In this document: in pieces, positions 8,408 to 17,003 of the stretch | Layout of the letters: the number at the start of each line of letters is the position of its first letter | Position numbering within the stretch: position 1 is the first letter of the stretch | Source of the DNA: Parvibaculum sp039973015 | GTDB lineage: Bacteria > Pseudomonadota > Alphaproteobacteria > Parvibaculales > Parvibaculaceae | DNA length: 64,000 bases | Direction: 5' to 3' | NCBI RefSeq assembly: GCF_039973015.1 | Contig: NZ_JBDWLT010000008.1 | Coordinates: 434,001 to 498,000, forward strand | The notes under the pieces: model-generated | What the model saw: only the letters and a program-made list of their open reading frames with translations | Told to the model about the DNA's origin: nothing | Databases searched by the model: none | Position numbers and translations under genes: made by a program

Positions 8408-9949
8408 ATGTCCTATGCCTCCCTCCGCGAATTTCTCGACCAGCTCGATGCGACCGGCGACATCGCCCGGGTGAAGGAGCCCGTTTCCACCGTTCTGGAG
8501 ATGACCGAGATTCAGACCCGTCTTCTGGCCGAGCAGGGCCCTGCCGTCCTGTTCGAGAAGGCGGAAATGGCGAATGGCCAGGCCTCGCCCATGCCCGTTC
8601 TCGTCAATCTCTTCGGCACGGTGGAGCGCGTCGCGCGCGGCGTCACGGCGAATTTCGCGGGCGGCGCCCCGGTTGAGAGGACAAAAGCAACGGATCTGCG
8701 CGAAGTGGGCGAGGCGCTTGCCTTCCTGCGCCAGCCCGAGCCGCCCGGCGGCTTCCGCGAGGCGGTTTCCATGCTGCCGCTGCTCCGCACCGTCATGGCG
8801 ATGAAGCCGAAGACCCTGTCCTCCGCGCCCTGCCAGGAAGTTGTGCTGAAGGGCAGCGACATCGACCTCACCCAACTCCCCATCCAGACCTGCTGGCCGG
8901 GCGAGCCCGCGCCGCTCATCACCTGGCCGCTCGTCGTCACCAAGGGCCCGAAGGGCGTCAAGGAAGACGATTTCAATCTCGGCATCTACCGCATGCAGGT
9001 GCTGGGCAAGAACAAGACGATCATGCGCTGGCTCGCGCATCGCGGCGGCGCGCAGCATCATGCGCGCTGGAAGAACGAAAAGCGCGAGCCGCTTCCCGCC
9101 GCCTGCGTCATCGGCGCGGACCCGGGCACGATCCTCGCCGCCGTCACGCCGGTCCCCGACACGCTCTCGGAATATCAATTCGCCGGGCTGTTACGCGGCC
9201 AGAAGGTCGAGCTCGTCGATTGCAAGACGGTGCCGCTGAAAGTGCCCGCCACAGCAGAGATCGTCATCGAGGGCCATGTCTCGCTCGACGAATATGAAGA
9301 CGAGGGGCCCTACGGCGACCACACCGGCTATTACAATTCGGTCGAGAAGTTCCCGGTCTTCACCGTCTCGGCGATCACCATGCGGCGCGACCCGATCTAT
9401 CTCTCGACCTTCACCGGCCGCCCGCCGGACGAACCTTCGGTGCTCGGTGAGGCGCTGAACGAGGTTTTCATTCCCCTCCTCCAGCAGCAATTCCCGGAGA
9501 TCGTGGATTTCTGGCTGCCGCCCGAGGGTTGCTCCTACCGGATTGCCGTCATCTCGATGAAGAAGGCCTATCCCGGCCATGCCAAGCGCGTGATGATGGG
9601 CGCATGGTCTTACTTGCGCCAGTTCATGTATACGAAATGGGTCATCGTCGTGGACGACGACATCGATGCGCGCGACTGGAAGGACGTGATGTGGGCGATC
9701 TCGACGCGCATGGACCCCGTGCGCGACGTGACGCTGATCGAGAACACGCCCATTGATTATCTCGACTTCGCCTCACCGGAGTCCGGTCTCGGCGGCAAGA
9801 TCGGCCTCGACGCCACCAACAAATGGCCGCCCGAGACAAAGCGCGAATGGGGCCGTCAGATCCGCATGGATGAAGAGGTGATCGAAGCGGTCACGAAGAA
9901 ATGGTCGAAGCTCGGCCTCCCTGGCACGGGCAAACCGATCTGGAAGTAA
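8408..9949 (+). CDS. ubiD: UbiD family decarboxylase
   Basis: 513 residues, close to the roughly 500 of UbiD. It decarboxylates an unsaturated aromatic acid with prenylated FMN, classically 4-hydroxy-3-polyprenylbenzoate in ubiquinone synthesis. The central signature is DEGPYGDHTGYYN (about 297-309), then TGRPPDEPSVLGEALNEVF and the C-terminal VDDDIDARDWKDVMWAIS. The ATG at 8408 begins the conserved SLREFLDQLD region. No ubiX is in the window to supply the cofactor. Other UbiD-family decarboxylases look similar, so the ubiquinone role is likely but not certain. Confidence 0.93.
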   Translation: MSYASLREFLDQLDATGDIARVKEPVSTVLEMTEIQTRLLAEQGPAVLFEKAEMANGQASPMPVLVNLFGTVERVARGVTANFAGGAPVERTKATDLREVGEALAFLRQPEPPGGFREAVSMLPLLRTVMAMKPKTLSSAPCQEVVLKGSDIDLTQLPIQTCWPGEPAPLITWPLVVTKGPKGVKEDDFNLGIYRMQVLGKNKTIMRWLAHRGGAQHHARWKNEKREPLPAACVIGADPGTILAAVTPVPDTLSEYQFAGLLRGQKVELVDCKTVPLKVPATAEIVIEGHVSLDEYEDEGPYGDHTGYYNSVEKFPVFTVSAITMRRDPIYLSTFTGRPPDEPSVLGEALNEVFIPLLQQQFPEIVDFWLPPEGCSYRIAVISMKKAYPGHAKRVMMGAWSYLRQFMYTKWVIVVDDDIDARDWKDVMWAISTRMDPVRDVTLIENTPIDYLDFASPESGLGGKIGLDATNKWPPETKREWGRQIRMDEEVIEAVTKKWSKLGLPGTGKPIWK

Positions 9950-9952
9950 CGC

Positions 9953-11296
9953 TTATATTTTCAGCCGTTTGCGGAGCAACGGTATGTCGTCGGATTTCAG
10001 CAATGTTTCCTCCGCGTTCCCGACTGGTGCGTGCAGAAACTTTTCCCGCACCAGCTTCTCTATCAGATTCCGATTGTTGCGGAATGCTTCAAGAGCCAAC
10101 TTTTCGCCTCCACCGAAATCGCCGAAATAATCTTCAAGAGCTTCACGGCTTATGGCGCAGCGATGCCTGTTACCCGCGGAAGTGCCGGTGAAGAGTACGA
10201 CGTCCCTGTCGACGTCGTACCGTGCCTGCGGAGAGGCGAATTCCAGGTCGATACCGGGAACAGTTGATCGCGTCTCACCCGTCGCCTTAAGCAGACCATC
10301 TCTGGTTGCCGCCTCCAGTACGCCGAGCCCCTTCAAGAGGAGGGCTTTCCACTTTTTCCCGCGTCCGGCGGCATCATGCCAGGCAGCCGAGAGATCATGG
10401 ACGCGGTCCTCAAGAAGAATCTGAAGTAAACTTTCGGCCTGCACAATGTCCTTGCCCTTCTTCTCGTTCAGCCTGTCGGGCCTTTGCGCAACGATCAGCT
10501 TGTGCAGGGCGTACCGCTCGGGTGTGGGCACAGAGACATAGACACCCGCACCATGCAGCACGACCGCACGCGTCGGTTCATGGACGAGATAATCGAGGAA
10601 GCGCAGCGGGTGAGCATCCGTCGCGAGTGCCGGCAAGGGTTCCGGTTCACCGCTATCGGCACCCCGGTTAGGCGTCAGGAAGTCTACGCGTAGTCCGCCT
10701 GCCGCCAGATAGGATGTCGCCCGTGTTGGATCTTTCAGGTGCGGAACGGGCCTGAAACTTTCATCGACTGCTTTCAGTATCGCCAGGGGCGGAGGGGTTT
10801 TGTCTTTCGCGGCAACGGAGATGGTACGATGTTGAGCGATGTCCAGATCGCCAGTTTGCAGAGAGGCGGCGGGGAGGCGAACACCCAGCATCGCCGCATA
10901 TGTCTGATAGGCAATCGTGCCAACCAGCACGGCGCGCAAGCGGAACACTCCTGCCTGCGCCAGAGCCTGCAGCACCTGTCCCATTTTCGCCTGCGGGCGA
11001 GGCAGATAGGCTGAACGGACAAGCATGGACACCAGCGCCTGCCTGTCGCGAGCGTCGTCCAGCGCGCTTCTGTGACGGTCAATTTGCTCGAGGAGCTCTT
11101 CCGTTTCAGGACCTACATATTTTTGTCTTCGACCTTCGGGGGTCGTCTCCTGAAAATACCAGTATTTGCGGCCACGCACCGTCTTCGCGACGAAGTTACC
11201 GTCGCCCGTAAAAGCACTTTCGAAAGCCGCCACGCCGCAGCGATCGACCAGATCGGCATAGGCTGTATGCATGGCGAGAGGTATTCTGGTCGACAT
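9953..11296 (-). CDS. GSU2403-family nucleotidyltransferase-fold protein
   Basis: 447 residues. The nucleotidyltransferase core is visible as VGTIAYQTYAAMLG (about 125-138) followed by TGDLDIA (148-154), a G-S/T-x-A-x-x-x-Y and D-x-D arrangement, then VDFLTP carrying a third acidic residue. This matches proteins annotated as GSU2403-family fold, related in fold to AbiEii and MenT toxins. It sits alone between two housekeeping genes, flush against ubiD (three bases). Its start codon lies three bases from a perfect palindrome. Its function is unknown; toxin, defence or RNA-modifying roles are possible. No cognate antitoxin gene is adjacent. Confidence 0.8.
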   Translation of the reverse strand: MSTRIPLAMHTAYADLVDRCGVAAFESAFTGDGNFVAKTVRGRKYWYFQETTPEGRRQKYVGPETEELLEQIDRHRSALDDARDRQALVSMLVRSAYLPRPQAKMGQVLQALAQAGVFRLRAVLVGTIAYQTYAAMLGVRLPAASLQTGDLDIAQHRTISVAAKDKTPPPLAILKAVDESFRPVPHLKDPTRATSYLAAGGLRVDFLTPNRGADSGEPEPLPALATDAHPLRFLDYLVHEPTRAVVLHGAGVYVSVPTPERYALHKLIVAQRPDRLNEKKGKDIVQAESLLQILLEDRVHDLSAAWHDAAGRGKKWKALLLKGLGVLEAATRDGLLKATGETRSTVPGIDLEFASPQARYDVDRDVVLFTGTSAGNRHRCAISREALEDYFGDFGGGEKLALEAFRNNRNLIEKLVREKFLHAPVGNAEETLLKSDDIPLLRKRLKI

Positions 11297-11299
11297 GGC

Positions 11300-11388
11300 G
11301 TTATACTCTTTTCGCAGTTTGAGTATAACATCATCAACTCACCCTCCTGTCAACCCGCATTATACTCATCCTGCAAGTTGAGTATAAC
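11300..11388. promoter_or_regulatory. Two TTATACTC-N12-GAGTATAA palindromes, candidate operators
   Basis: Two palindromes with identical arms and identical 12-base spacers occupy 11301-11328 and 11360-11387, 59 bases apart. Read on the minus strand both begin GTTATACTCAA and share TGC a few bases later. The proximal copy ends three bases before the ATG of the nucleotidyltransferase gene and overlaps its ribosome-binding region. The arrangement looks like autoregulatory operator pairs. GTATAAC could also serve as a -10 element. Confidence 0.7.
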
Positions 11389-11410
11389 ATCCAGAAACCC
11401 CGGTACTCCC

Positions 11411-11836
11411 ATGATCCCCGTCACCGACAGGCTCTCTATCGAGGACGATGAAATCTCGATCAGCTTCATCCGGGCTGGCGGGCCGGGTGGACAGAACGTC
11501 AACAAGGTGTCGAGCGCCGCGCAACTCCGCTTCGACGTGCGCACTTCGCCGTCGCTTCCCGAGCGCGTGCGCGAAAGGCTGGAGCGGATCGCGGGCACGA
11601 AGCTCACCAAGGACGGCATCATCGTCATCACGGCGAACCGCTTCCGTACGCAGGAAGCGAACCGGCGCGACGCCATCGACCGGCTCGTCGAGATGATCGC
11701 CGCCGCCGCGCACCAGCCGAAATTCCGTGTGCCGACCAAGCCCAGCCGCGCGGCCAAGAAAAAGCGCGTCGAGGAAAAGGTGAAGCGCGGCTCGGTGAAG
11801 AAACTCAGGAGCCGCCGCCCCTCATCTGAGGATTAA
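11411..11836 (+). CDS. arfB: Alternative ribosome-rescue factor / peptidyl-tRNA hydrolase ArfB (YaeJ, ICT1 type)
   Basis: 141 residues. It releases peptides from ribosomes stalled without a stop codon. The catalytic GGQ is at 26-28 in RAGGPGGQNVNKV, and the C-terminal tail is strongly basic (KPSRAAKKKRVEEKVKR), the segment that enters the empty mRNA channel. The length fits ArfB and excludes RF1 or RF2. The ATG at 11411 gives the conserved short N-terminus. It is separated from the nucleotidyltransferase gene by the palindrome region, and its stop shares TTAA with the convergent YceI gene. Confidence 0.95.
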   Translation: MIPVTDRLSIEDDEISISFIRAGGPGGQNVNKVSSAAQLRFDVRTSPSLPERVRERLERIAGTKLTKDGIIVITANRFRTQEANRRDAIDRLVEMIAAAAHQPKFRVPTKPSRAAKKKRVEEKVKRGSVKKLRSRRPSSED

Positions 11837-12459
11837 CTCTCAGGCTTCGTAAATTCCGCTTCGATATGGAAGCGCACTTCATTGCCGACGGCAGGCCACC
11901 AGTTGGCGAGGCCCCATTCGGAGCGGTCAAGTGTTCCCTCCGCCGAAAAGCCGAGCTTGTCCGCGCCGGTCAGCGGATCGGGCGCCGCACCGTTGAAGGT
12001 CACGGTGAATGTCGCGGGATGCGTCTGCCCTGCCATGGTGAGGTCGCCCGCAACCTCCCCCGTACCCTGGCTCGTGCGGACGATGCTCGTGCTCACGAAA
12101 CGAATATCTGGATAACGCGCGGCATTGAAAAAATCGCTGCCTGCCAGCATCCGGTCGAGTTCGGCGACATTCGTGTCGACACTCGCCGCCTTGATCGTCA
12201 CATCGAGTTTACTCTTCTCCGGCGCACCCGGCACCGCTTCGAGCGTTGCGGCCACCTCATTGAAGCGCGCCACGAAGCGCGAAAAGCCGAGATGGTCGAC
12301 GCTGAAGGTCACGCTCGTGTGCTGCGGGTCCGCACGATAAGTGCCGCCCGGCGCATCGACCGGATCGCCGCTCACACGATGCGTCGCGACGTTGAAGGCC
12401 GTGCAGGCGCTGAGCGACGCAGCAACAACAAGTACACCCGCAAAACGCATCACCCTCAT
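11833..12459 (-). CDS. YceI family lipoprotein
   Basis: 208 residues. The N-terminus MRVMRFAGVLVVAASLSACTAF is a lipoprotein signal with lipobox LSAC, so the protein should be anchored in the envelope. The YceI domain follows: YRADPQHTSVTFSVDHLGFSRF, DFFNAARYPDIRF, and LTMAGQTHPATF. YceI proteins form a beta-barrel that binds polyisoprenoids. It is the last gene of a cytochrome b561-YceI-YceI run, ten bases after its paralogue. Partnership with a b561 cytochrome is common for the family and suggests quinone or isoprenoid binding. Confidence 0.93.
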   Translation of the reverse strand: MRVMRFAGVLVVAASLSACTAFNVATHRVSGDPVDAPGGTYRADPQHTSVTFSVDHLGFSRFVARFNEVAATLEAVPGAPEKSKLDVTIKAASVDTNVAELDRMLAGSDFFNAARYPDIRFVSTSIVRTSQGTGEVAGDLTMAGQTHPATFTVTFNGAAPDPLTGADKLGFSAEGTLDRSEWGLANWWPAVGNEVRFHIEAEFTKPES

Positions 12460-12469
12460 GTCGATCGCC

Positions 12470-13030
12470 TCAGGATTTCGTCGCGGCGAGATCGATACGC
12501 ACCGTCACCTCCGGCCCCGCCACATCCGGCGACGCGAGCTGTCCGCCGCCCACGCCGAAATCGAGCCGGTTCAATGTGGTCTCGCCTGTCACATGCGCCT
12601 TGTCGCCATCGATATCGAGTGCGAAAGGCAGCATCACGGGCTTCGTTTCCCCGCGCAGCGTCAGCGTTCCTTCCGCAAGATACTGGCCGTCATCCTTCTT
12701 GCTGAAGCTCGTCGCCTCGAACACCGCCTTCGGATAGTCCTCGACATTGAACCAGCCCTCCTGCGGCAGATATTCATCCTTCTGCATCTCCCCCGTGAGG
12801 CAGGACACCATATCGATAGTGACGGCGACGGAGGACTCATCGAGCGCTTCCGGGTCGAAGGCAATGTCGGCAACGAAGGTCGAGCAGCTTCCGGTGAAGC
12901 TCTTGCCGCTTCCGTCTGTCCCTTCCCAGGTAATCGTGCCGGGCGTCGCGTCGGCCGCCCAGTTCGTGACGGCCAAAGCGGGAGCAGCACCCGCCAGAAA
13001 CGCGAGACAGATGGTGGTGAAGCGGATCAA
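12470..13030 (-). CDS. YceI family periplasmic protein
   Basis: 186 residues from a TTG at 13030 whose first four bases (TTGA) overlap the stop of the b561 gene, which implies coupled translation. The signal peptide LIRFTTICLAFLAGAAPALAV has a typical AxA cleavage site. The YceI fold is seen in VEDYPKAVFEATSF, LAEGTLTLRGETKPV and LNRLDFGVGGG. It differs from its downstream paralogue in being soluble rather than lipid-anchored and in having two cysteines (GSCST, VSCLTG) that could form a disulphide. Confidence 0.92.
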   Translation of the reverse strand: MIRFTTICLAFLAGAAPALAVTNWAADATPGTITWEGTDGSGKSFTGSCSTFVADIAFDPEALDESSVAVTIDMVSCLTGEMQKDEYLPQEGWFNVEDYPKAVFEATSFSKKDDGQYLAEGTLTLRGETKPVMLPFALDIDGDKAHVTGETTLNRLDFGVGGGQLASPDVAGPEVTVRIDLAATKS

Positions 13031-13623
13031 TTTCCGTTTCCTTTCCTGAAAAGTGCGCGCGACGGCAACATGCGCGTCAGCACGTCGTCGCGCTTCGCAA
13101 AGTGATGCCAGAAGGCCGCTCCAATATGAAGGGCGATGAGCGTTGCGGCGAAGACGGCAATCGTCCAATGCGTCCATGACGCCGCCGTTTCGATTGCCGC
13201 TTTCTGCGGATGGCCGGCGACGAAGCCGATATGCGGCAGCGGCACGATCCCGTAAAGCACGGTCGGAATGCCGAGCGGCGAGGCGGAAACGATCACCCAG
13301 CCCGTCAGCGGCATCGCGATTAGTGCGGCGTAAAGGCCCCAATGCGTGAGCTTTGCAAGCGCGCGCTCGTAGGGCTTCAGCGATGCAGGAAGCGGCGGCG
13401 GATTGTTGCCCGCGCGCCAGGCGATGCGCGCAACCACGAGCAGAAAGACCGTCGCGCCAAGAGATTTGTGGAACTGGAAGAGCGGAAAGGTCCAGGGATC
13501 GGTGAGCGGCAGCCGCGTCATCGTCACGCCGATGGCGAGCATGGCGAGAAACAGCACCGCAATCAGCCAGTGCAGCAAAACGGCGGCAAGGCCAAAACGT
13601 CTTTCCGAGTTACGCCATTGCAC
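13027..13623 (-). CDS. Cytochrome b561
   Basis: 198 residues from a GTG at 13623, favoured because GGGAG lies just upstream and family members begin with xWRNSxxRYG, as here; an ATG at 13650 would add nine residues. Four membrane segments are visible, with histidines suited to bind two b hemes: AAVLLHWLIA, FQFHKSLGATVF, LTHWGLYAALI and IALHIGAAFWHHF. It moves electrons from the quinone pool, in E. coli CybB even oxidising superoxide. It leads the two YceI genes and follows the macro-domain gene. Confidence 0.92.
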   Translation of the reverse strand: MQWRNSERRFGLAAVLLHWLIAVLFLAMLAIGVTMTRLPLTDPWTFPLFQFHKSLGATVFLLVVARIAWRAGNNPPPLPASLKPYERALAKLTHWGLYAALIAMPLTGWVIVSASPLGIPTVLYGIVPLPHIGFVAGHPQKAAIETAASWTHWTIAVFAATLIALHIGAAFWHHFAKRDDVLTRMLPSRALFRKGNGN

Positions 13624-13676
13624 ACCCGCTCTCCCTTTGAGCAAGAGCATGCCCCGCGCCCCCCATCCTCACAACA

Positions 13677-14195
13677 TCAACTTGCCGTGAGCGCCGCCTT
13701 GAGAGGTTCAGCCTGTTCTTCATCGAAGGCGACAAGTACGATCCTCTGCGGAAATTCATGTGTCTTCATATGATCGCGGCAGGCCGCCACGGCGATCCTG
13801 GCCGCCTTTTCCGGCGGATAGCCGAATATCCCGGTCGAGATTGCCGGAAAGGCGATGGACGGCATCCCGTAGTCCGAAGCGATCTTCAGCGCATTCCGGT
13901 AGCAATTTGCCAGCAATTCGGCCTCGCCCTCCCCGCCGCCATGCCAGACCGGCCCGACCGCATGCACGATCCATTCGGCGGGCAGATTGTAGCCGCCCGT
14001 GATGCGGGCCTCGCCGGCCGGACAGCCGTCATAAGCCTGACACTCGTCGATGAGGCCCGCTCCGGCCGCGCGAAATATCGCACCACAGACGCCACCGCCC
14101 GGCGCAAGGCGCTCATTCGCGGCACTGACGATGGCCGTGACCTTCAATCTGGTGATATCGCCGGTCTCGACCGCGATCACAGGTTCGGATGCCAT
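13677..14195 (-). CDS. Macro domain protein, O-acetyl-ADP-ribose deacetylase type
   Basis: 172 residues. The ADP-ribose pocket is clear: VSAANERLAPGGGVCGAIFRAAG (AAN then the GGGV loop, about 24-46) and PAISTGIFGYPPEKAARIA (about 116-134). This is the MacroD/YmdB type, which removes ADP-ribose from proteins or hydrolyses O-acetyl-ADP-ribose. It is upstream of the b561-YceI genes on the same strand with a short gap, so they may be transcribed together, although the functions do not obviously connect. Confidence 0.94.
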   Translation of the reverse strand: MASEPVIAVETGDITRLKVTAIVSAANERLAPGGGVCGAIFRAAGAGLIDECQAYDGCPAGEARITGGYNLPAEWIVHAVGPVWHGGGEGEAELLANCYRNALKIASDYGMPSIAFPAISTGIFGYPPEKAARIAVAACRDHMKTHEFPQRIVLVAFDEEQAEPLKAALTAS

Positions 14196-14307
14196 GTGTG
14201 ATATCCCGTGCTAGCTTTCCCCGGCACAAATCGAATCATGCTCGTGGGTGCGAGACAAGCACGGCCTCACATCGGCCTGAAACCGCGGCATAGCACCGGA
14301 GGAACCC

Positions 14308-14712
14308 ATGGGCTTTTATTCCGCTTCGCCTACCATTGTCGGCGTCTATGTCGGCCTTAACCTTCTCATCAATCTCTTTCTCGCCTATCGCGTTTCGGCA
14401 AACCGCGTTCGCTCCAACGTGATGACCGGTACCGGCAGCGACGACGCGCTCTACAATGCCAGCCGCGCCCACATCGTGAATGTGGAATATACGCCCATCG
14501 CTCTGATCGGCCTCGTGGTGCTGCATCTTCTCGCGGCCTCGATCTATGTTCTCCATGTCGTCGGCCTCGCTCTGACCATCGGTCGCGTCCTGCATGCGAT
14601 CGGCGTCTCGCGCACCGGCGAATCGACTCCGCCGCGCCTCGTCGGCACATTGCTCACCTGGATCGCCATGCTGGTCGCCGGTATCGGCTGCCTGTGGTAT
14701 GCGCTCGTCTGA
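14308..14712 (+). CDS. MAPEG family membrane protein
   Basis: 134 residues with four hydrophobic segments. The second segment region carries NASRAHIVNVEYTPIALIGL (about 50-69), matching the R-x-x-x-N-x-x-E-y-x-P pattern of MAPEG proteins, and GRVLHAIGVSR near 96-106 is also typical. Bacterial members are membrane glutathione transferase relatives, with roles in detoxification or lipid handling. A strong GGAGGA precedes the ATG. It lies 28 bases before pmbA on the same strand. Confidence 0.93.
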   Translation: MGFYSASPTIVGVYVGLNLLINLFLAYRVSANRVRSNVMTGTGSDDALYNASRAHIVNVEYTPIALIGLVVLHLLAASIYVLHVVGLALTIGRVLHAIGVSRTGESTPPRLVGTLLTWIAMLVAGIGCLWYALV

Positions 14713-14740
14713 CCACATCAACCACTGCCGGAAACAATCC

Positions 14741-16105
14741 ATGAGCATGCCCGCCACTGCCGCCTCCACCGAATCCGCGCTCGATACTGCGGCCATGCTG
14801 GTCGAGCGCGCGCGCAAGGCGGGGGCCGACGCGGCGGAAGCGCTTGTCATCGAGGGCACCTCGCTCGGCGTCTCGTGGCGGCTCGGCAAGCTTGAGGATG
14901 TCGAGCGTTCGGAGGGCCGCGATGTCGGCCTGCGCGTCTTCATCGGCAACAAGCAGGCAAGCGTCTCTTCCACCGATCTTTCGGAAGCCGCGCTCCAGCC
15001 CATGATCGAGCGCGCGGTCGCGATGGCGCGTGTCGCACCGGACGGTCCGTGGTGCGGCCTGGCCGACCCCGCGCGTCTTGCGCGCGACTGGCCGGATCTC
15101 GAAATCGAGGACAAGGCTCCAGCACCCGGCGCCGAACAGCTCGCCGCGCGCGCTGCACAAGCCGAAGAAGCAGCACTTGCCGTCGAAGGCGTCACCAATT
15201 CGAGCGGCGCAGGCGCAAGCTATGGCCGCTCCGGTGTCGCCCTCGTCACCAGCAACGGCTTTGCGGGTTCCTATGCGGGCACCTCTTCTTCCTTCTCCTG
15301 CTCCGTGCTTGCGGGCGAAGGCACGGCGATGGAGCGCGACTACGAATTTTCCTCGAAGCGTTATGCCGATGCGCTCGAAAGCCCCGCCGAGGTTGGCCGC
15401 CGCGCCGGCGAGAAAGCCGTGCGGCGTCTCAATCCCCGCAAGGTGAAGTCGCAAGCCGTACCCATCGTCTACGATCCGCGCGTCTCGGGCGGCCTTGCCG
15501 GCCATTTCGCCAGCGCAATTTCAGGCGCCGCCATCGCGCGCGGTACGAGCTTCCTGAAAAAGGAAATGGGCAAGCAGGTCTTCGCCAAGGGCATTTCCAT
15601 CGTGGACGATCCGCATATGAAGCGCGGCCTCCGCTCCAAGCCCTTCGATGGGGAAGGCGTGAAGAATGGCCGCTGGACCCTCATCGAGGACGGCATCCTC
15701 ACCACATGGCTGCTCGATACGGCAACCGCGCGCCAGCTCGGACTCGAAACGACAGGTCACGCCGCGCGCGGCACGGGCGGCCCGCCGTCGCCCTCGACAA
15801 CCAATCTCTACATGGAAGCCGGCTGCGTTTCCGTGAAGGAGCTCATCGCCGACATCAAGCAAGGCCTTTACGTCACCGAGATGATCGGCATGGGCATCAA
15901 TGGTGTCACCGGCGATTACAGCCGCGGCGCCTCCGGCTTCTGGATCGAGAATGGCGAGTTCGTTTATCCTGTGAGCGAAATCACCGTCGCGGGCAATCTG
16001 CGCGACATGTTCCTCAACATGACGCCGGCCGACGACCTCGAATTCCACTATGGCACCAATGCGCCGACCATCCGTGTCGAGGGCATGACCGTTGCCGGAA
16101 GCTGA
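14741..16105 (+). CDS. pmbA: TldD/PmbA family protein (TldE), metalloprotease partner subunit
   Basis: 454 residues. PmbA (TldE) forms a protease with TldD that trims modified peptides such as microcins and degrades labile antitoxins. Features include RVFIGNKQASVSSTDL, IVYDPRVSGGLAGHFASAISG and the C-terminal GMGINGVTGDYSRGASGFWIE block. The HExxxH zinc motif of TldD is absent, as expected for the E subunit. The ATG at 14741 is preferred over an in-frame start inside the MAPEG gene; a second ATG at 14747 is possible. tldD is not in the window. The 3' end overlaps the phosphatase gene by 14 bases. Confidence 0.94.
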   Translation: MSMPATAASTESALDTAAMLVERARKAGADAAEALVIEGTSLGVSWRLGKLEDVERSEGRDVGLRVFIGNKQASVSSTDLSEAALQPMIERAVAMARVAPDGPWCGLADPARLARDWPDLEIEDKAPAPGAEQLAARAAQAEEAALAVEGVTNSSGAGASYGRSGVALVTSNGFAGSYAGTSSSFSCSVLAGEGTAMERDYEFSSKRYADALESPAEVGRRAGEKAVRRLNPRKVKSQAVPIVYDPRVSGGLAGHFASAISGAAIARGTSFLKKEMGKQVFAKGISIVDDPHMKRGLRSKPFDGEGVKNGRWTLIEDGILTTWLLDTATARQLGLETTGHAARGTGGPPSPSTTNLYMEAGCVSVKELIADIKQGLYVTEMIGMGINGVTGDYSRGASGFWIENGEFVYPVSEITVAGNLRDMFLNMTPADDLEFHYGTNAPTIRVEGMTVAGS

Positions 16106-16904
16106 GGCGAGGGCCGCCGACTTTGCGCTCCTGAAAGAGGCTGTGCGCGAGGCGGGTGCCATCGCCATGCGCTTCTTCGGTACCGATCACAAGCAGTGGT
16201 CGAAGGCCCATGACAACACACCCGTCACCGAAGCCGACATCGAAGTGAACGAACTGCTTCACGCGCGGCTGGCGGGGGCGCGGCCGGATTACGGCTGGCT
16301 CTCGGAGGAGACTGAGGACGACTCATCGCGCCTGACCAGCCAGCGCGTCTGGGTGGTCGATCCCATCGACGGCACGCGCGCTTTCGCCAAGGGGCGCCCG
16401 CATTTCGTGATTTCGGTCGCGCTGGTCGAGGAAGGGCGTCCCGTTCTCGGCGTTCTTTTCAATCCCGCGACGGATGAATTCTTCGAGGCGGAAGCAGGCC
16501 GGGGCGCGAGGCTCAATGGCCGCCCCATCCATGTCAGCGATTGTTCCCGCATCGAAGGCTGCCGGATGATTGCCTTCGCGCCGATGTTCAAACATCCGGC
16601 CTGGCCGGAGGCATGGCCGGAAATGGATATATCGGACCGCAATTCCGTTGCCTATCGCGTCGCTCTCGTCGCCTGCGGCGCGGCGGATGCCACGCTCGCG
16701 CTCAACGGCAAGAGCGACTGGGATCTCGCCGCCGCCGATCTCATCCTGCATGAGGCAGGAGGCCGCATGACCACGCATGACGGTACGCCCTATTTCTACA
16801 ACCGCGCCTCCACCCGCCATCCGAGCCTGCTTGCGGCGGGCCCCGCGCTTTACGATGCGCTCTTCGAGAAGGTGGGCAAACTCCAGCTTCCGCCCCGCCG
16901 CTAG
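16092..16904 (+). CDS. Inositol monophosphatase family / 3'(2'),5'-bisphosphate nucleotidase-like phosphatase
   Basis: 270 residues from a TTG at 16092; GAGGG eight bases upstream and an in-frame stop just before make this the only sensible start. Metal ligands are in SEETEDD (about 72-78), WVVDPIDGTRAFAKG (about 87-101) and WDLAAADLILHEAGG (about 209-223), all canonical. It hydrolyses a small phosphate ester with magnesium. CysQ (3'-phosphoadenosine 5'-phosphate), inositol-1-phosphate or histidinol phosphate could be the substrate; the sequence does not decide. Translation is probably coupled to pmbA. Confidence 0.92.
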   Translation: MPEAEARAADFALLKEAVREAGAIAMRFFGTDHKQWSKAHDNTPVTEADIEVNELLHARLAGARPDYGWLSEETEDDSSRLTSQRVWVVDPIDGTRAFAKGRPHFVISVALVEEGRPVLGVLFNPATDEFFEAEAGRGARLNGRPIHVSDCSRIEGCRMIAFAPMFKHPAWPEAWPEMDISDRNSVAYRVALVACGAADATLALNGKSDWDLAAADLILHEAGGRMTTHDGTPYFYNRASTRHPSLLAAGPALYDALFEKVGKLQLPPRR

Positions 16905-17003
16905 TCGCCGCCGCCGGGCGCCACCAGTCGCTCCCGGCGTCGCGCCGTGCTAGGATTGCTGCAGCGCAGCGCACATCTCTGTCTGGCCTGTCTGGAGGAT
17001 TTC

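Noticed and set aside
8203..8409. N-terminal extension of the DUF6101 gene
   Set aside because: It would cover the ubiD leader, has atypical composition, and a TTG with a good RBS exists at 8202.
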